From: Mesorhizobium shangrilense
Lineage (GTDB): Bacteria; Pseudomonadota; Alphaproteobacteria; Rhizobiales; Rhizobiaceae
Length of the DNA stretch: 64,000 bases
Assembly: GCF_040537815.1 (NCBI RefSeq)
Contig: NZ_JBEWSZ010000001.1
Coordinates: 434,001-498,000, forward strand
Direction: 5' to 3'
Shown piece after piece: positions 51,073-59,139 of the stretch. Numbering within the stretch: the stretch's first letter is position 1; every line of letters starts with the position of its first letter. A model generated the notes under the pieces. That model was not told where the DNA came from and did no database searches. It saw only the letters and a list, made by a program, of their open reading frames with translations. The translations under genes were made by a program, and so were the position numbers.

Positions 51073-52629
51073 ATGAGCAAGTGGCTGCCGGCAGACGTGC
51101 CCGTTGCGCAGGACAGACATTCCCTATCGGCCCTGTCCGTCCTCTCTCGCCATCCCGCTTATGTGCTGGCGCTTCTGTGCGCGATGCAGATCGTCTTCTG
51201 GACTGCGTTGCCGGCGCTTGTGGATGTTGCGCCCCCCGGCGATGTTGTCGAGGGGTTCATGTGGGGGCGCGAATGGGTGCTTTTGACCTACAAGCATCCG
51301 CAGCTTCCGGCATGGCTGCTCGAGACCGCCCATCTCCTGACCGGGTCGTTCCGCTGGCCACAATATCTTCTGAGCCAGCTGGTTGTTACGTCGACCTTCG
51401 TATTCGTCTATCTGCTGGCACGTGACATTCTCGGCCACAGGCGTGCGCTGGCCGCTGTGCTGCTGATGCCGTCGATCTACTTCTTTGGCTGGCCAACGCC
51501 GCAATTCAATCACGACTATGCGCAGATGCCATTCTGGGCGGCCATCTGCTGGTTGTTGTGGCGCAGCACCACCAGAAACGGACCGGGCTGGTGGCTTGCG
51601 CTGGGACTGGTCGCGGGCGTTGGAATCTACGCCAAGTTCTCCACCGGCCTGTTGCTGGTCTTTGGCGGGCTATGGATTCTGTACGACGCGCGCGCGCGCA
51701 GCCGGCTGGCCACACCGTGGCCGTGGCTCGCACTCGCGGCTTTCCTGGCTGTCATCACGCCGGTCACTATCGCGCTTTTCCGCATGGACTTTTTGCCCTT
51801 TTCCTATGTCGCCAATCGGGATTCGTGGGTCATGGCGAACCGCGCGCGCCTCTATTACATCGGCGTGCAATGTGCGGCGCTCGTCGGGTTCTTCGTCGTG
51901 CTCGCCATATCCGGCCTGTTGCGGCGAGGGACGGCCCCGCAGGCCGATGCGGCGCGCGAGCCGCCGATCGAACGTCGCGCGCTTGTCTATGTGCTGTGGA
52001 TGGGGCTTGGGCCAGCGATCCTCATCATGATCGCTTCGCTGTTTTCCGGCATCGGCGAGGCCTGGGGAGCGCCGATGTACAATCTGGTCGGCGTGGTTGC
52101 CATTGCTTTTCTGGGCCACCGGCTCGGCAGCCGCGAGATGCGCGCGCTGATGGTCTGTTCGGCGGCCTGCATCGTCGTCATGTCCAGCGCCTATGCCGGA
52201 ATCCGCTGGTCGAGCTGCAATCTGTTCGGCCACCTGCAACCTGTCTGCTGGCCCTCGCAAGCGATTTCGGACGAGGCGGAAGCCTACTGGCACGAGAAGG
52301 TGCAGGCACCCCTCGGCATCGTTGGCGGCGAAACCGGCACGGCCCTGGTCGCTGGACTCAAAGCCTATGACAAGCCGTCGATCTTCACCGATCTCAACAT
52401 GCAGTTCGCGCCGTGGATCACCCCGCAACGATTGCAGGAACAGGGCATATTGATGGTCTGGCCGGGCGACGGCGCACCGCCGCCTCAAATCGGGGCCTGG
52501 GTGAAGAACCTTCCGGTCAAGACCGTTCTTTTCCACTGGTCGCTCAAGGCTCCGCCCTTGCCGGTCAGCTTCGTGGCGATTCCACCGGGAACGCCCGACC
52601 TGCCGATTGAGGCAAGCCAGGGAAGATGA
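51073..52629 (+). CDS. GT39/ArnT-like glycosyltransferase
   Basis: A 518-residue integral membrane enzyme of the GT-C superfamily. The first loop holds the catalytic acidic residue region ('VVEGFMWGREWVLLTYKHPQ'), then 'GWPTPQFNHDYAQMPFWAAI' and about ten helices. The family transfers sugars from polyprenyl phosphate donors to lipid A or other envelope targets. ATG at 51073 (MSKWLPADVP) is chosen because the upstream extension lacks sense. Substrate unknown. Confidence 0.85.
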   Translation: MSKWLPADVPVAQDRHSLSALSVLSRHPAYVLALLCAMQIVFWTALPALVDVAPPGDVVEGFMWGREWVLLTYKHPQLPAWLLETAHLLTGSFRWPQYLLSQLVVTSTFVFVYLLARDILGHRRALAAVLLMPSIYFFGWPTPQFNHDYAQMPFWAAICWLLWRSTTRNGPGWWLALGLVAGVGIYAKFSTGLLLVFGGLWILYDARARSRLATPWPWLALAAFLAVITPVTIALFRMDFLPFSYVANRDSWVMANRARLYYIGVQCAALVGFFVVLAISGLLRRGTAPQADAAREPPIERRALVYVLWMGLGPAILIMIASLFSGIGEAWGAPMYNLVGVVAIAFLGHRLGSREMRALMVCSAACIVVMSSAYAGIRWSSCNLFGHLQPVCWPSQAISDEAEAYWHEKVQAPLGIVGGETGTALVAGLKAYDKPSIFTDLNMQFAPWITPQRLQEQGILMVWPGDGAPPPQIGAWVKNLPVKTVLFHWSLKAPPLPVSFVAIPPGTPDLPIEASQGR

Positions 52630-52819
52630 CGAGTCGCCTGGTTGACGGCGCGACCACCGCCCGTGCCCTCCGACGCAGCAGCTGATTTCCAGGCAACCGG
52701 GTATTCGTCCTGCGATCCAACCGGCCGTCACGCGGCAGGTTTTTGCATTCTCCGTGAACCATTCCGTCTCGATGCGCGACACATCATCGTAGACGGAAAC
52801 ACCTCATTGGAGAGTTCAG

Positions 52820-53047
52820 ATGACTACCATACTGCGAAACGCACTTCTCGCCGCTGTCGCAATATCTTCGATGGCCGGGTCCGCCTTGGCCGACAGCCAG
52901 GCCGTCAAGACGGAATGCGACAAGACGATCACCAACGATTTGTGGAATGGCCGGTGTTGCGGCACCGGCGACGCGAACTGTTTGGGTGGCGAAAATCACG
53001 ACCATGACAGAGGGGGCAATCGCGGCAACGGCCGTGGACGAGGCTGA
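52820..53047 (+). CDS. Small exported Gly/Asp-rich protein
   Basis: A 75-residue protein: signal peptide 'LRNALLAAVAISSMAGSALA', four cysteines and a Gly/Asn/Arg/His-rich C-terminus ('HDHDRGGNRGNGRGRG'). GGAGAG precedes the ATG. Probably periplasmic; role unknown. A terminator follows. Confidence 0.7.
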   Translation: MTTILRNALLAAVAISSMAGSALADSQAVKTECDKTITNDLWNGRCCGTGDANCLGGENHDHDRGGNRGNGRGRG

Positions 53048-53063
53048 AATTCATGGCACCCTG

Positions 53064-53093
53064 ACCGCCGGCTGCCTGGCCGGCGGCTGTTTT
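53064..53093 (+). terminator. Rho-independent terminator
   Basis: CCGCCGG/CCGGCGG stem around CTGCCTG with TTTTG. It ends the small exported-protein gene. Confidence 0.7.
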
Positions 53094-53447
53094 GTATCCA
53101 AAGCCGGTGCTGGCGCGGGCTTCGAGGCCCAGCGAGGTCTGTTCGCTTGTCACGGAAGCCATGCAGGGGCATCAAGGTTGGGTGGCGAAAGCAACATATT
53201 ATCCGAACCTCGATTTTCCATTTGGTTCGGCAGACAAATCAAATCTGGCATCAATCATTCGCATCTCTGTGATTGCCCTCTATACGGAAACGCCTTGATC
53301 GCGGATGGGTTCTTGCTGATGGTGGGCGAGGTTAAGCTTTCTTCGGAGATCAATCGGAAAGACCGGCCGTAACGGGCTCTTGTCGGGGACTGGAACGAAA
53401 CCGCAGCTGTTCGTTGCGACAATCCGAGAAATCAGATGGGGTGGATG
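53094..53447. other. Intergenic region
   Basis: 354 bp between a terminator and a small membrane-protein gene. No gene with a ribosome site is convincing; one + frame (53092-53298) is open but lacks motifs. Confidence 0.45.
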
Positions 53448-53597
53448 ATGAGCGACATCCAAAAGATCGTATTGATGATCTTGGCGGCGCTGGTGGCGAT
53501 TTCCCTGATCGTGTTTGCCAATGACCGACTGAGGCACAGGGCCGACTACGCCCAGCGGCCCGCGGCCGCCGATGATGCGTCCGGCGGATCAATGTAG
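53448..53597 (+). CDS. 49-residue single-helix membrane protein
   Basis: ATG at 53448 (or 53445) with GGGGTGG upstream. The frame reads MSDIQKIVLMILAALVAISL, an N-terminal anchor helix, then a basic/Ala-rich tail. A terminator lies about 60 bp after the stop at 53597. Function unknown. Confidence 0.6.
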   Translation: MSDIQKIVLMILAALVAISLIVFANDRLRHRADYAQRPAAADDASGGSM

Positions 53598-53658
53598 CAA
53601 TGTAGCAGAAGCCCGCTAGGCATCTCCTGCGGGTGCCATCATGGTACCTGTCTTCGCA

Positions 53659-53690
53659 GCCCGCCTCGGCTTCCGCCGGGGCGGGCTTTT
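53659..53690 (+). terminator. Rho-independent terminator
   Basis: GCCCGCC/GGCGGGC stem with TTTT, after the small helix gene and before msrA. Confidence 0.7.
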
Positions 53691-53810
53691 CGCGTTTTGG
53701 CGTTGCGAAGCGATGGCCCCTCGCTTGCATGCTTCCACCTCCAGGTTTTGAACGACTGGACGAAGGCTGCAGCAATGCCCATTTATGGGGAAATCCAAAG
53801 GAGACGTGAT

Positions 53811-54329
53811 ATGGCGACTTCGACCGAACGCGCGGTTCTTGCCGGCGGCTGTTTCTGGGGCATGCAGGATTTGATACGACGCTACCCCGGCGTCATTTCC
53901 ACCCGGGTCGGCTACAGCGGTGGTGATGTGCCCAATGCCACCTACCGCAACCACGGTACTCATGCCGAAGCCATCGAGATCATCTTCGATCCGAACCGGA
54001 TCAGCTATCGCACGCTGCTGGAATCCTTCTTCCAGATCCACGATCCGACGACGCGCAATCGTCAAGGCAACGATGTCGGAATGAGCTATCGCTCGGCGAT
54101 ATACTACACCAGCGACGAGCAGAAGCGCGTTGCCGAGGACACGATTGCCGATGTCGACGCGTCGGGCCTGTGGCCGGGCAGGGTCGTCACCGAAGTCACG
54201 CCAGCTGGCGCCTTCTGGGAGGCGGAGCCGGAGCACCAGGATTATCTGGAGAAATATCCCAATGGCTATACCTGCCATTTCGCCAGACCGGGCTGGAAGC
54301 TGCCGGTTAGGGAGAAGGCGGTTTCGTAA
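53811..54329 (+). CDS. msrA: Peptide methionine sulfoxide reductase MsrA
   Basis: A 172-residue enzyme that reduces the S-epimer of methionine sulfoxide in proteins. The catalytic GCFWG motif (Cys near residue 13) and '[20 protein letters not shown]', '[11 protein letters not shown]' and '[19 protein letters not shown]' are all present. No resolving Cys near the C-terminus except '[10 protein letters not shown]', which probably serves. AAAGGAG precedes the ATG at 53811. Monocistronic with a terminator after it. Confidence 0.96.
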   Translation: MATSTERAVLAGGCFWGMQDLIRRYPGVISTRVGYSGGDVPNATYRNHGTHAEAIEIIFDPNRISYRTLLESFFQIHDPTTRNRQGNDVGMSYRSAIYYTSDEQKRVAEDTIADVDASGLWPGRVVTEVTPAGAFWEAEPEHQDYLEKYPNGYTCHFARPGWKLPVREKAVS

Positions 54330-54370
54330 GGTTCACTGGCCGAGAGGCTGCGTATTGTGCTTGCAACAAT

Positions 54371-54410
54371 GAGGCCGTGGAGCGGGTGCTCCACGGCCTC
54401 ATTCATTTTC
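54371..54410. terminator. Rho-independent terminator after msrA
   Basis: GAGGCCGTGGAGC/GCTCCACGGCCTC is a 13-bp stem followed by ATTCATTTT. It could serve both msrA and the convergent DUF2127 gene. Confidence 0.8.
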
Positions 54411-54436
54411 CTCCGTCGATGACTACTTGGCGCGAT

Positions 54437-54916
54437 CTACTGTGCGGCTGTGCCGTGTTTCTGGACAAGGCGGTATTCATGCCAGATCAGCACCATGACG
54501 ATCAGATCGAACACGGTGAGTACGACGAGGCCGGCCGAGTGGGTGTAGCTGAAGCGGTAGACCTGGTAGGCGATGAACAGCGACAAGATGACGAGAGACG
54601 CCGGGTACGCCCACAGTTTGTTCCTGAGCAAACCTGCCACCAGGGCAATTTTCACCAGTCCGTGGCTTAGTAGATAGAACGCGTAGAAATGCTGCGTGCT
54701 GACCGAGAAATTGCTCGCCATGCTCATCAAGTGGCTGGCAATGAAATCATGGGGATCCTCGATCAGTTCTTCCTGTGTCAGCCTGTTGACCAGGGAAACG
54801 ATAGTGCTTGTGCTGACGAGGGCAAGCACGAGGCCGCCGACGCACTCGACGAGCGCATGCGCGCCCTTGAGCAGCACGCTGATCTGGAAAATCTGGTGGA
54901 TACGGTGTTCGTTCAT
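54437..54916 (-). CDS. DUF2127 membrane protein
   Basis: A 159-residue four-helix membrane protein. 'ISVLLKGAHALVECVGGLVL', 'HFYAFYLLSHGLVKIALVAG' and 'WAYPASLVILSLFIAYQVYR' match the DUF2127 pattern (family of small membrane proteins, function unknown). It is convergent with msrA. Confidence 0.85.
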   Translation of the reverse strand: MNEHRIHQIFQISVLLKGAHALVECVGGLVLALVSTSTIVSLVNRLTQEELIEDPHDFIASHLMSMASNFSVSTQHFYAFYLLSHGLVKIALVAGLLRNKLWAYPASLVILSLFIAYQVYRFSYTHSAGLVVLTVFDLIVMVLIWHEYRLVQKHGTAAQ

Positions 54917-55088
54917 AGGCTCCAGCCAGCGACTGATTGATCAATTTGAGGGTGCGGCTATTTCAACCGTAACGGGCGTTCATTCATCCAGTTCCTGCCG
55001 GCGCACGCGCTTTGATGCGACGTATTGCGCGCGATGCTCTGAAAAAACCACTTCCGCAATCGCTCGAATGGTGCTTTAAGGCGTCCAT

Positions 55089-55181
55089 CCACAGGGGTGC
55101 TCCGTACGGTCGGGGCTGAGACGGGGGCGGCAAGCCCACAAACCCTAGAAGCTGATCTGGGTAATACCAGCGGAGCGAGGC
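55089..55181 (+). promoter_or_regulatory. TPP riboswitch (THI box)
   Basis: Consensus elements in order: AGGGGTGCTCC, GGGGCTGAGA, ACCCTAGAAGCTGATCTGGG, TAATACCAGCGGAGCGA. The 3' strand (GGAGCGAGGCGG) overlaps the ribosome site of the first gene, so TPP binding should block translation initiation. It controls the downstream thiamine-precursor uptake operon. Confidence 0.95.
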
Positions 55182-55186
55182 GGGCT

Positions 55187-55795
55187 ATGTTTTCAGGCGC
55201 ACAGATTTCACTATATCCCATGACCGACGATTTCGTCGGTGTCATCCTTGGCGCATTAGGCGCTCTCGATCCCTACCGTGACAAGCTCAGGATCGAGACC
55301 GACGACATCTCGACTTTGCTGGTCGGGCCGCCCGAAGTGCTGTTTCCTGCCATGCGCGACTTGTTCGTGGCGGCGGCGGCCAGCGGCAAGCATTGCGTGC
55401 TTTCGGCGGCCATTTCGCGCGGCTGCCCCGGCGAGCCCGACGATCCGATCTGCCGTTCCGACGCCGTCGGCGGGCCGGTCGGACCACTCAGCCTGCGCAA
55501 GGATGCGGCCATCGCAGCGGTGCGGGAAGCGGATGTCACCGGCCAGCCGGTGGCGGTGCAGTTCTCGCTTTATGTGATGGGCACCGGCGACCACATGGAC
55601 GAAATCTACGGCTGCATCGACTTCCTCAAGCAGTCGGGCGTCTTCGACCGTTCCAAGCATTTCTGCAGCAGATTGCGCGGCGACGCTGGTGCAGTGTTCT
55701 CGACGCTGAACGAGGCCTTCTGCCGGTTCGGACCGGGCGCCGGCCACGTAACCCTCGACGTCACGGTCTCTGCCAACAGCCCAACCGCCATCTGA
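55187..55795 (+). CDS. YkoF-like thiamine/HMP-binding protein
   Basis: A 202-residue protein with two related halves: 'QISLYPMTDDFVGVILGALG' and 'VAVQFSLYVMGTGDHMDEIY', each followed by a helix, the tandem beta-alpha fold of YkoF that binds thiamine or its hydroxymethylpyrimidine moiety. It is the first gene after the TPP riboswitch and sits ahead of the ABC transporter, which fits a cytosolic or substrate-handling partner in HMP salvage. The start at 55187 is immediately behind the riboswitch. Confidence 0.85.
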   Translation: MFSGAQISLYPMTDDFVGVILGALGALDPYRDKLRIETDDISTLLVGPPEVLFPAMRDLFVAAAASGKHCVLSAAISRGCPGEPDDPICRSDAVGGPVGPLSLRKDAAIAAVREADVTGQPVAVQFSLYVMGTGDHMDEIYGCIDFLKQSGVFDRSKHFCSRLRGDAGAVFSTLNEAFCRFGPGAGHVTLDVTVSANSPTAI

Positions 55796-55831
55796 CGCCG
55801 CCAGCGCGCCGTTCGCTAGAGGTTTCGTGCC

Positions 55832-56656
55832 GTGCCCGGTTTACCAGATGCCCGTTCGCGCGGGTTCACATCAGCCATCGCCAAGGCCTTGCCGGCCGTC
55901 GTTTCGGTCGGTGCGCTGTTGGTGGCGTGGGAACTCTACGCCCGCTTCTCCGGCATCAAGCCGACGACGCTGCCGGCACCCTCGCGTGTCTTCGAACAGG
56001 CGCTGCTGAACCGAGATGCGCTGCTTGAAAACACCATTCCCACCGTCCGCGCCACGCTGCTTGGCTTTGCCTGTTCGCTGAGCACCGCTTTCGTTCTGTC
56101 AATGCTCATCGATTTCTATCGTCCGCTGCGACGGGCGCTGTTTCCGGTCTTCATCGTCAGCCAGACCTTGCCGCTGGTCGCCATCGCACCGCTGGTCGTG
56201 CTGTGGTTCGGCTTCGGCCTCGCGCCCAAGATCCTGCTGGTGGCGCTGGTCACCTTCTTTCCGATGCTGGTGGCCCTGGTGCAGGGCTATGAGGCGACCG
56301 AAATCGAGATCGGCCAGATGCTCAAGTCCATGGGGGCAGGGCGCTGGCGGATTTTTCTCTCGGCCCGGCTGCCCTCGGCGCTGCCCTATTTTTTCGCGGG
56401 CTTGAAGATCTCCATCACCTATGCGGTGGTCGGCGCGATCTTCGCCGAATATGCCGGCGCGGCGAAGGGGCTGGGCATCTACATGCTGTCGGCCAAGAAC
56501 AATTTCCGCCCCGATCTGGTGCTGGCCGCGGTCGCGGTGAGCGCTGTGCTGACGCTGATCCTGTTCGGGCTGACGGCGCTCGTCCAGCGCCTCGCCATGC
56601 CCTGGGAGGGGGCAGGCGAGGAGCACAGGCAGCATGCCGGGGAGGGGGCGTCATGA
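55832..56656 (+). CDS. thiX: HMP ABC transporter permease ThiX
   Basis: A 274-residue inner-membrane permease with six helices and the ABC-permease EAA-loop ('QMLKSMGAGRWRIFLSARLP'). Its neighbours (ATPase, THI5-like binding protein, TPP riboswitch) point to uptake of hydroxymethylpyrimidine or a thiamine breakdown product, as predicted for thiXYZ operons. GTG start at 55832. It overlaps thiZ by ATGA. Confidence 0.9.
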   Translation: MPGLPDARSRGFTSAIAKALPAVVSVGALLVAWELYARFSGIKPTTLPAPSRVFEQALLNRDALLENTIPTVRATLLGFACSLSTAFVLSMLIDFYRPLRRALFPVFIVSQTLPLVAIAPLVVLWFGFGLAPKILLVALVTFFPMLVALVQGYEATEIEIGQMLKSMGAGRWRIFLSARLPSALPYFFAGLKISITYAVVGAIFAEYAGAAKGLGIYMLSAKNNFRPDLVLAAVAVSAVLTLILFGLTALVQRLAMPWEGAGEEHRQHAGEGAS

Positions 56657-57414
56657 CCCGGCTCGAACTGCGCAACGTCAGCAAGCGCTTCGGCAACCTC
56701 GATGTGCTGGCCGATGTCTCGCTCAACGTGGCGGCCGGCGAATTCGTCTCGATCCTCGGCCCGTCCGGCGCCGGCAAATCGACGATCTTCCAGTTGCTGA
56801 CCGGTGGGCTGAACGGCGCGAGCGGAGAGCTGCTGTTCGACGGTGCACCGCTTGATGACCATGGCCGTCACTTCGCCTTCATGCCGCAGCGTGACGCGTT
56901 GATGCCGTGGCGCCGCATCATCGACAACACGACGCTCGGCCTCGAGGTGCAAGGCGTCGGCCGCAAGGCGGCCCGCGCTCGTGTCGAGCCGCTGTTTGCC
57001 GAATTCGGGCTGGCTGGTTTCGAACGGCACTATCCGGCACAGCTTTCGGGCGGTATGCGACAGCGCGCGGCACTGCTGCGCACGGTTGTGCAGCAGCGCG
57101 ACATGCTGCTGCTCGACGAGCCCTTCGGCGCGCTGGACGCCCTCACCAGAACGAGCATGCAGCGCTGGCTGGAACAGATGTGGCGGCATCATCGCTGGAC
57201 GGCGCTGCTCATCACCCACGATGTTCGCGAAGCGGTGTTCCTGTCCGATCGCATCTACGTACTGTCGGCGCGGCCGGCCCGCATTGTCAGCGAGATCAAG
57301 GTGCCGCTGCCGCGCCCGCGCGATTTCAACGACGAGATGGCCCGCCAGGCCGGCGCGCTCGAAGCCGAAATCCTCGACATCATTCTCAACCCACGGACCG
57401 CTCAAAGGACATGA
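56653..57414 (+). CDS. thiZ: HMP ABC transporter ATP-binding protein ThiZ
   Basis: A 253-residue ATPase. Walker A 'GPSGAGKST', signature 'LSGGMRQRAALL', Walker B 'MLLLDEPFGALDALTR' and switch 'ITHDVREAV' are complete. It energises the ThiX permease. Overlaps thiX and thiY by four bases on both sides. Confidence 0.94.
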   Translation: MTRLELRNVSKRFGNLDVLADVSLNVAAGEFVSILGPSGAGKSTIFQLLTGGLNGASGELLFDGAPLDDHGRHFAFMPQRDALMPWRRIIDNTTLGLEVQGVGRKAARARVEPLFAEFGLAGFERHYPAQLSGGMRQRAALLRTVVQQRDMLLLDEPFGALDALTRTSMQRWLEQMWRHHRWTALLITHDVREAVFLSDRIYVLSARPARIVSEIKVPLPRPRDFNDEMARQAGALEAEILDIILNPRTAQRT

Positions 57415-58439
57415 CGATGACTGATTTCTCGCGCCGACAGGCCCTGCTGCTGACACTCGCCGCCGGCCTTGCCGGCACTTCCCGTTCCTTCGCGCAGTCA
57501 TCGGCGTCGTCCGCGCAAAAGGTCACTGTCGCACTCGACTGGACGGTCAACACCAACCACATCGGCCTGTTCGTCGCCCGCGAGAAAGGCTTTTACACCG
57601 AGGCTGGCCTGCAGGCCGACATCCTGCCTTATGGCGACACCGGCTCGGGTACCTTGATCAGCAATCGCATCGCCGATTTCGGTATCAGCGGCGCGCTGGG
57701 CCTGTTCACCCAGAAAGCCGCGGGCGCCGACCTGAAAGCCGTCTATGCCGTTGTGCAGCACGAGACGGGCCGGGTGGTGTTCAATGCCGCGCGCAGCGAG
57801 ATCAAAAGCCCGAAAGACCTCGACGGCCTCATCTATGGCGGCTTCGGCAGCGGCTGGGAGAATGCGCTGATCTCGACCATCATCCGTCACGATGGCGGCG
57901 AGGGCACATTCCAGACTGTGACGCTCGGGACCTCGGCCTATGAAGCTTTGGCCAACGGCTCGGTCGATTTCACGCTGGAAGTGTCGACCTGGGAAGGCGT
58001 CGACGCCGAGCTGCGGGGCATGAAACAGCACAGCTTCCGCTACGCAGACTATGGCGTTCCCGACGAGCACACCACCTTCATCGCCTCCAGCGACGCCTAT
58101 CTGGCGGCAAACCCGAAGATCGCTTCTGCCTTCGTCCAAGCAACGCGTCGCGGCTATCAGTTTGCCGTCGACCATCCCGATGAGGCGGCTGCCCTCTTGA
58201 TTTCAGCCAACAAGGACGCGCTGACCAATCCCACCCTGATCCAGGCGTCGTTGAAGGCGCTCATCGATGGACACTATCTGCGCGGCGAAAGCGGCATCAT
58301 CGGCACGATCGACAAGGCCAAGATCGATGCGATGGGGGCGTATCTGTTTTCCTCCGGAATCCTGCGCGATGCCGATGGCAACGCGCTGAAGCAAAAGCCT
58401 GACTTTTCTGGCTATTTCAGCAACGTGTATCTGGGGTAG
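57411..58439 (+). CDS. thiY: HMP ABC transporter substrate-binding protein ThiY
   Basis: A 342-residue periplasmic protein of the NMT1/THI5-like family. A Tat-like N-terminus ('DFSRRQALLLTLAAGLAGTS') precedes 'VTVALDWTVNTNHIGLFVAR', the pyrimidine-pocket strand of ThiY/THI5 proteins, and 'ISGALGLFTQKAAGADLKAV'. It should bind formylaminopyrimidine or HMP. ATG at 57411 overlaps the thiZ stop; ATG at 57417, six bases later, fits AAAGGAC spacing better. Confidence 0.92.
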   Translation: MTMTDFSRRQALLLTLAAGLAGTSRSFAQSSASSAQKVTVALDWTVNTNHIGLFVAREKGFYTEAGLQADILPYGDTGSGTLISNRIADFGISGALGLFTQKAAGADLKAVYAVVQHETGRVVFNAARSEIKSPKDLDGLIYGGFGSGWENALISTIIRHDGGEGTFQTVTLGTSAYEALANGSVDFTLEVSTWEGVDAELRGMKQHSFRYADYGVPDEHTTFIASSDAYLAANPKIASAFVQATRRGYQFAVDHPDEAAALLISANKDALTNPTLIQASLKALIDGHYLRGESGIIGTIDKAKIDAMGAYLFSSGILRDADGNALKQKPDFSGYFSNVYLG

Positions 58440-59118
58440 GGGCATATAAGCCAGGCTGCCGGCCTCGTTCCTGGCGATCTGAAAGAGCAGGGCGGCCTTG
58501 ACGTGCCGCCCTGGTTCGTCATTGAGGGACAGGGCAGCCTCATAGAACTTTGCAACCGCCGGGCATAGACCGTCATAGGCCTGGTTTGCGTTCCCGATCG
58601 CTTCCATATCGGCCTGTGTACCGCCGACACGGATGAACGCAGTGGCGACCATCGACCAGTCTTCGTTACTGGCGGAAGTCGCCGGTAAGCCGCTTCTCCT
58701 CGCTGCTCCGAACGCGTGGAACAAGGTCGCGCCGATCTTGTCCATATAGAGCGCGAGATCGCGGTCCGATGTATTCAGGGCGTCCGGGCCCTTTGTGATC
58801 GGTGACCGCTGCCCTGGTCGCACCGCACACCTCTCCGATGCCTCCTCCTGCCTTGGTCACTGCCGCGATCTTCTGAACGATTGCCTCATATTCGGCGGGA
58901 AACTCCTGCTCGATTGCCTTGAAAATCTGGAACCCCTGCCCCTGTATCTGGTCACGAATCTGGGCAGTGGTTAGAGCGGGCGGTGCGGAGACGGTGCCTG
59001 TTGCCGTTTCATAGAGATATTTGCCGCCGGCAAAGCCGAGTGCCCACGATAGTGCCTTCACCGCAACGAAAGACAGAGCGGCTACAGCCGCCACGCCCAA
59101 ACCCGTCCAACGCGCCAT
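58440..59118 (-). pseudogene. Membrane-anchored hypothetical gene with frameshift
   Basis: The first part (59118-about 58810) encodes a helix 'GLGVAAVAALSFVAVKALSW' and 'QIQGQGFQIFKAIEQEFPAE'. The continuation 'DALNTSDRDLALYMDKIGAT' and 'VAKFYEAALSLNDEPGRHVK' is in another frame from about 58823. The junction near 58800-58825 is a likely frameshift, and the 3' end runs into thiY without a clear own stop. Function unknown. Confidence 0.6.
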
Positions 59119-59139
59119 CTGGGAACCTCCGAAGACTGT

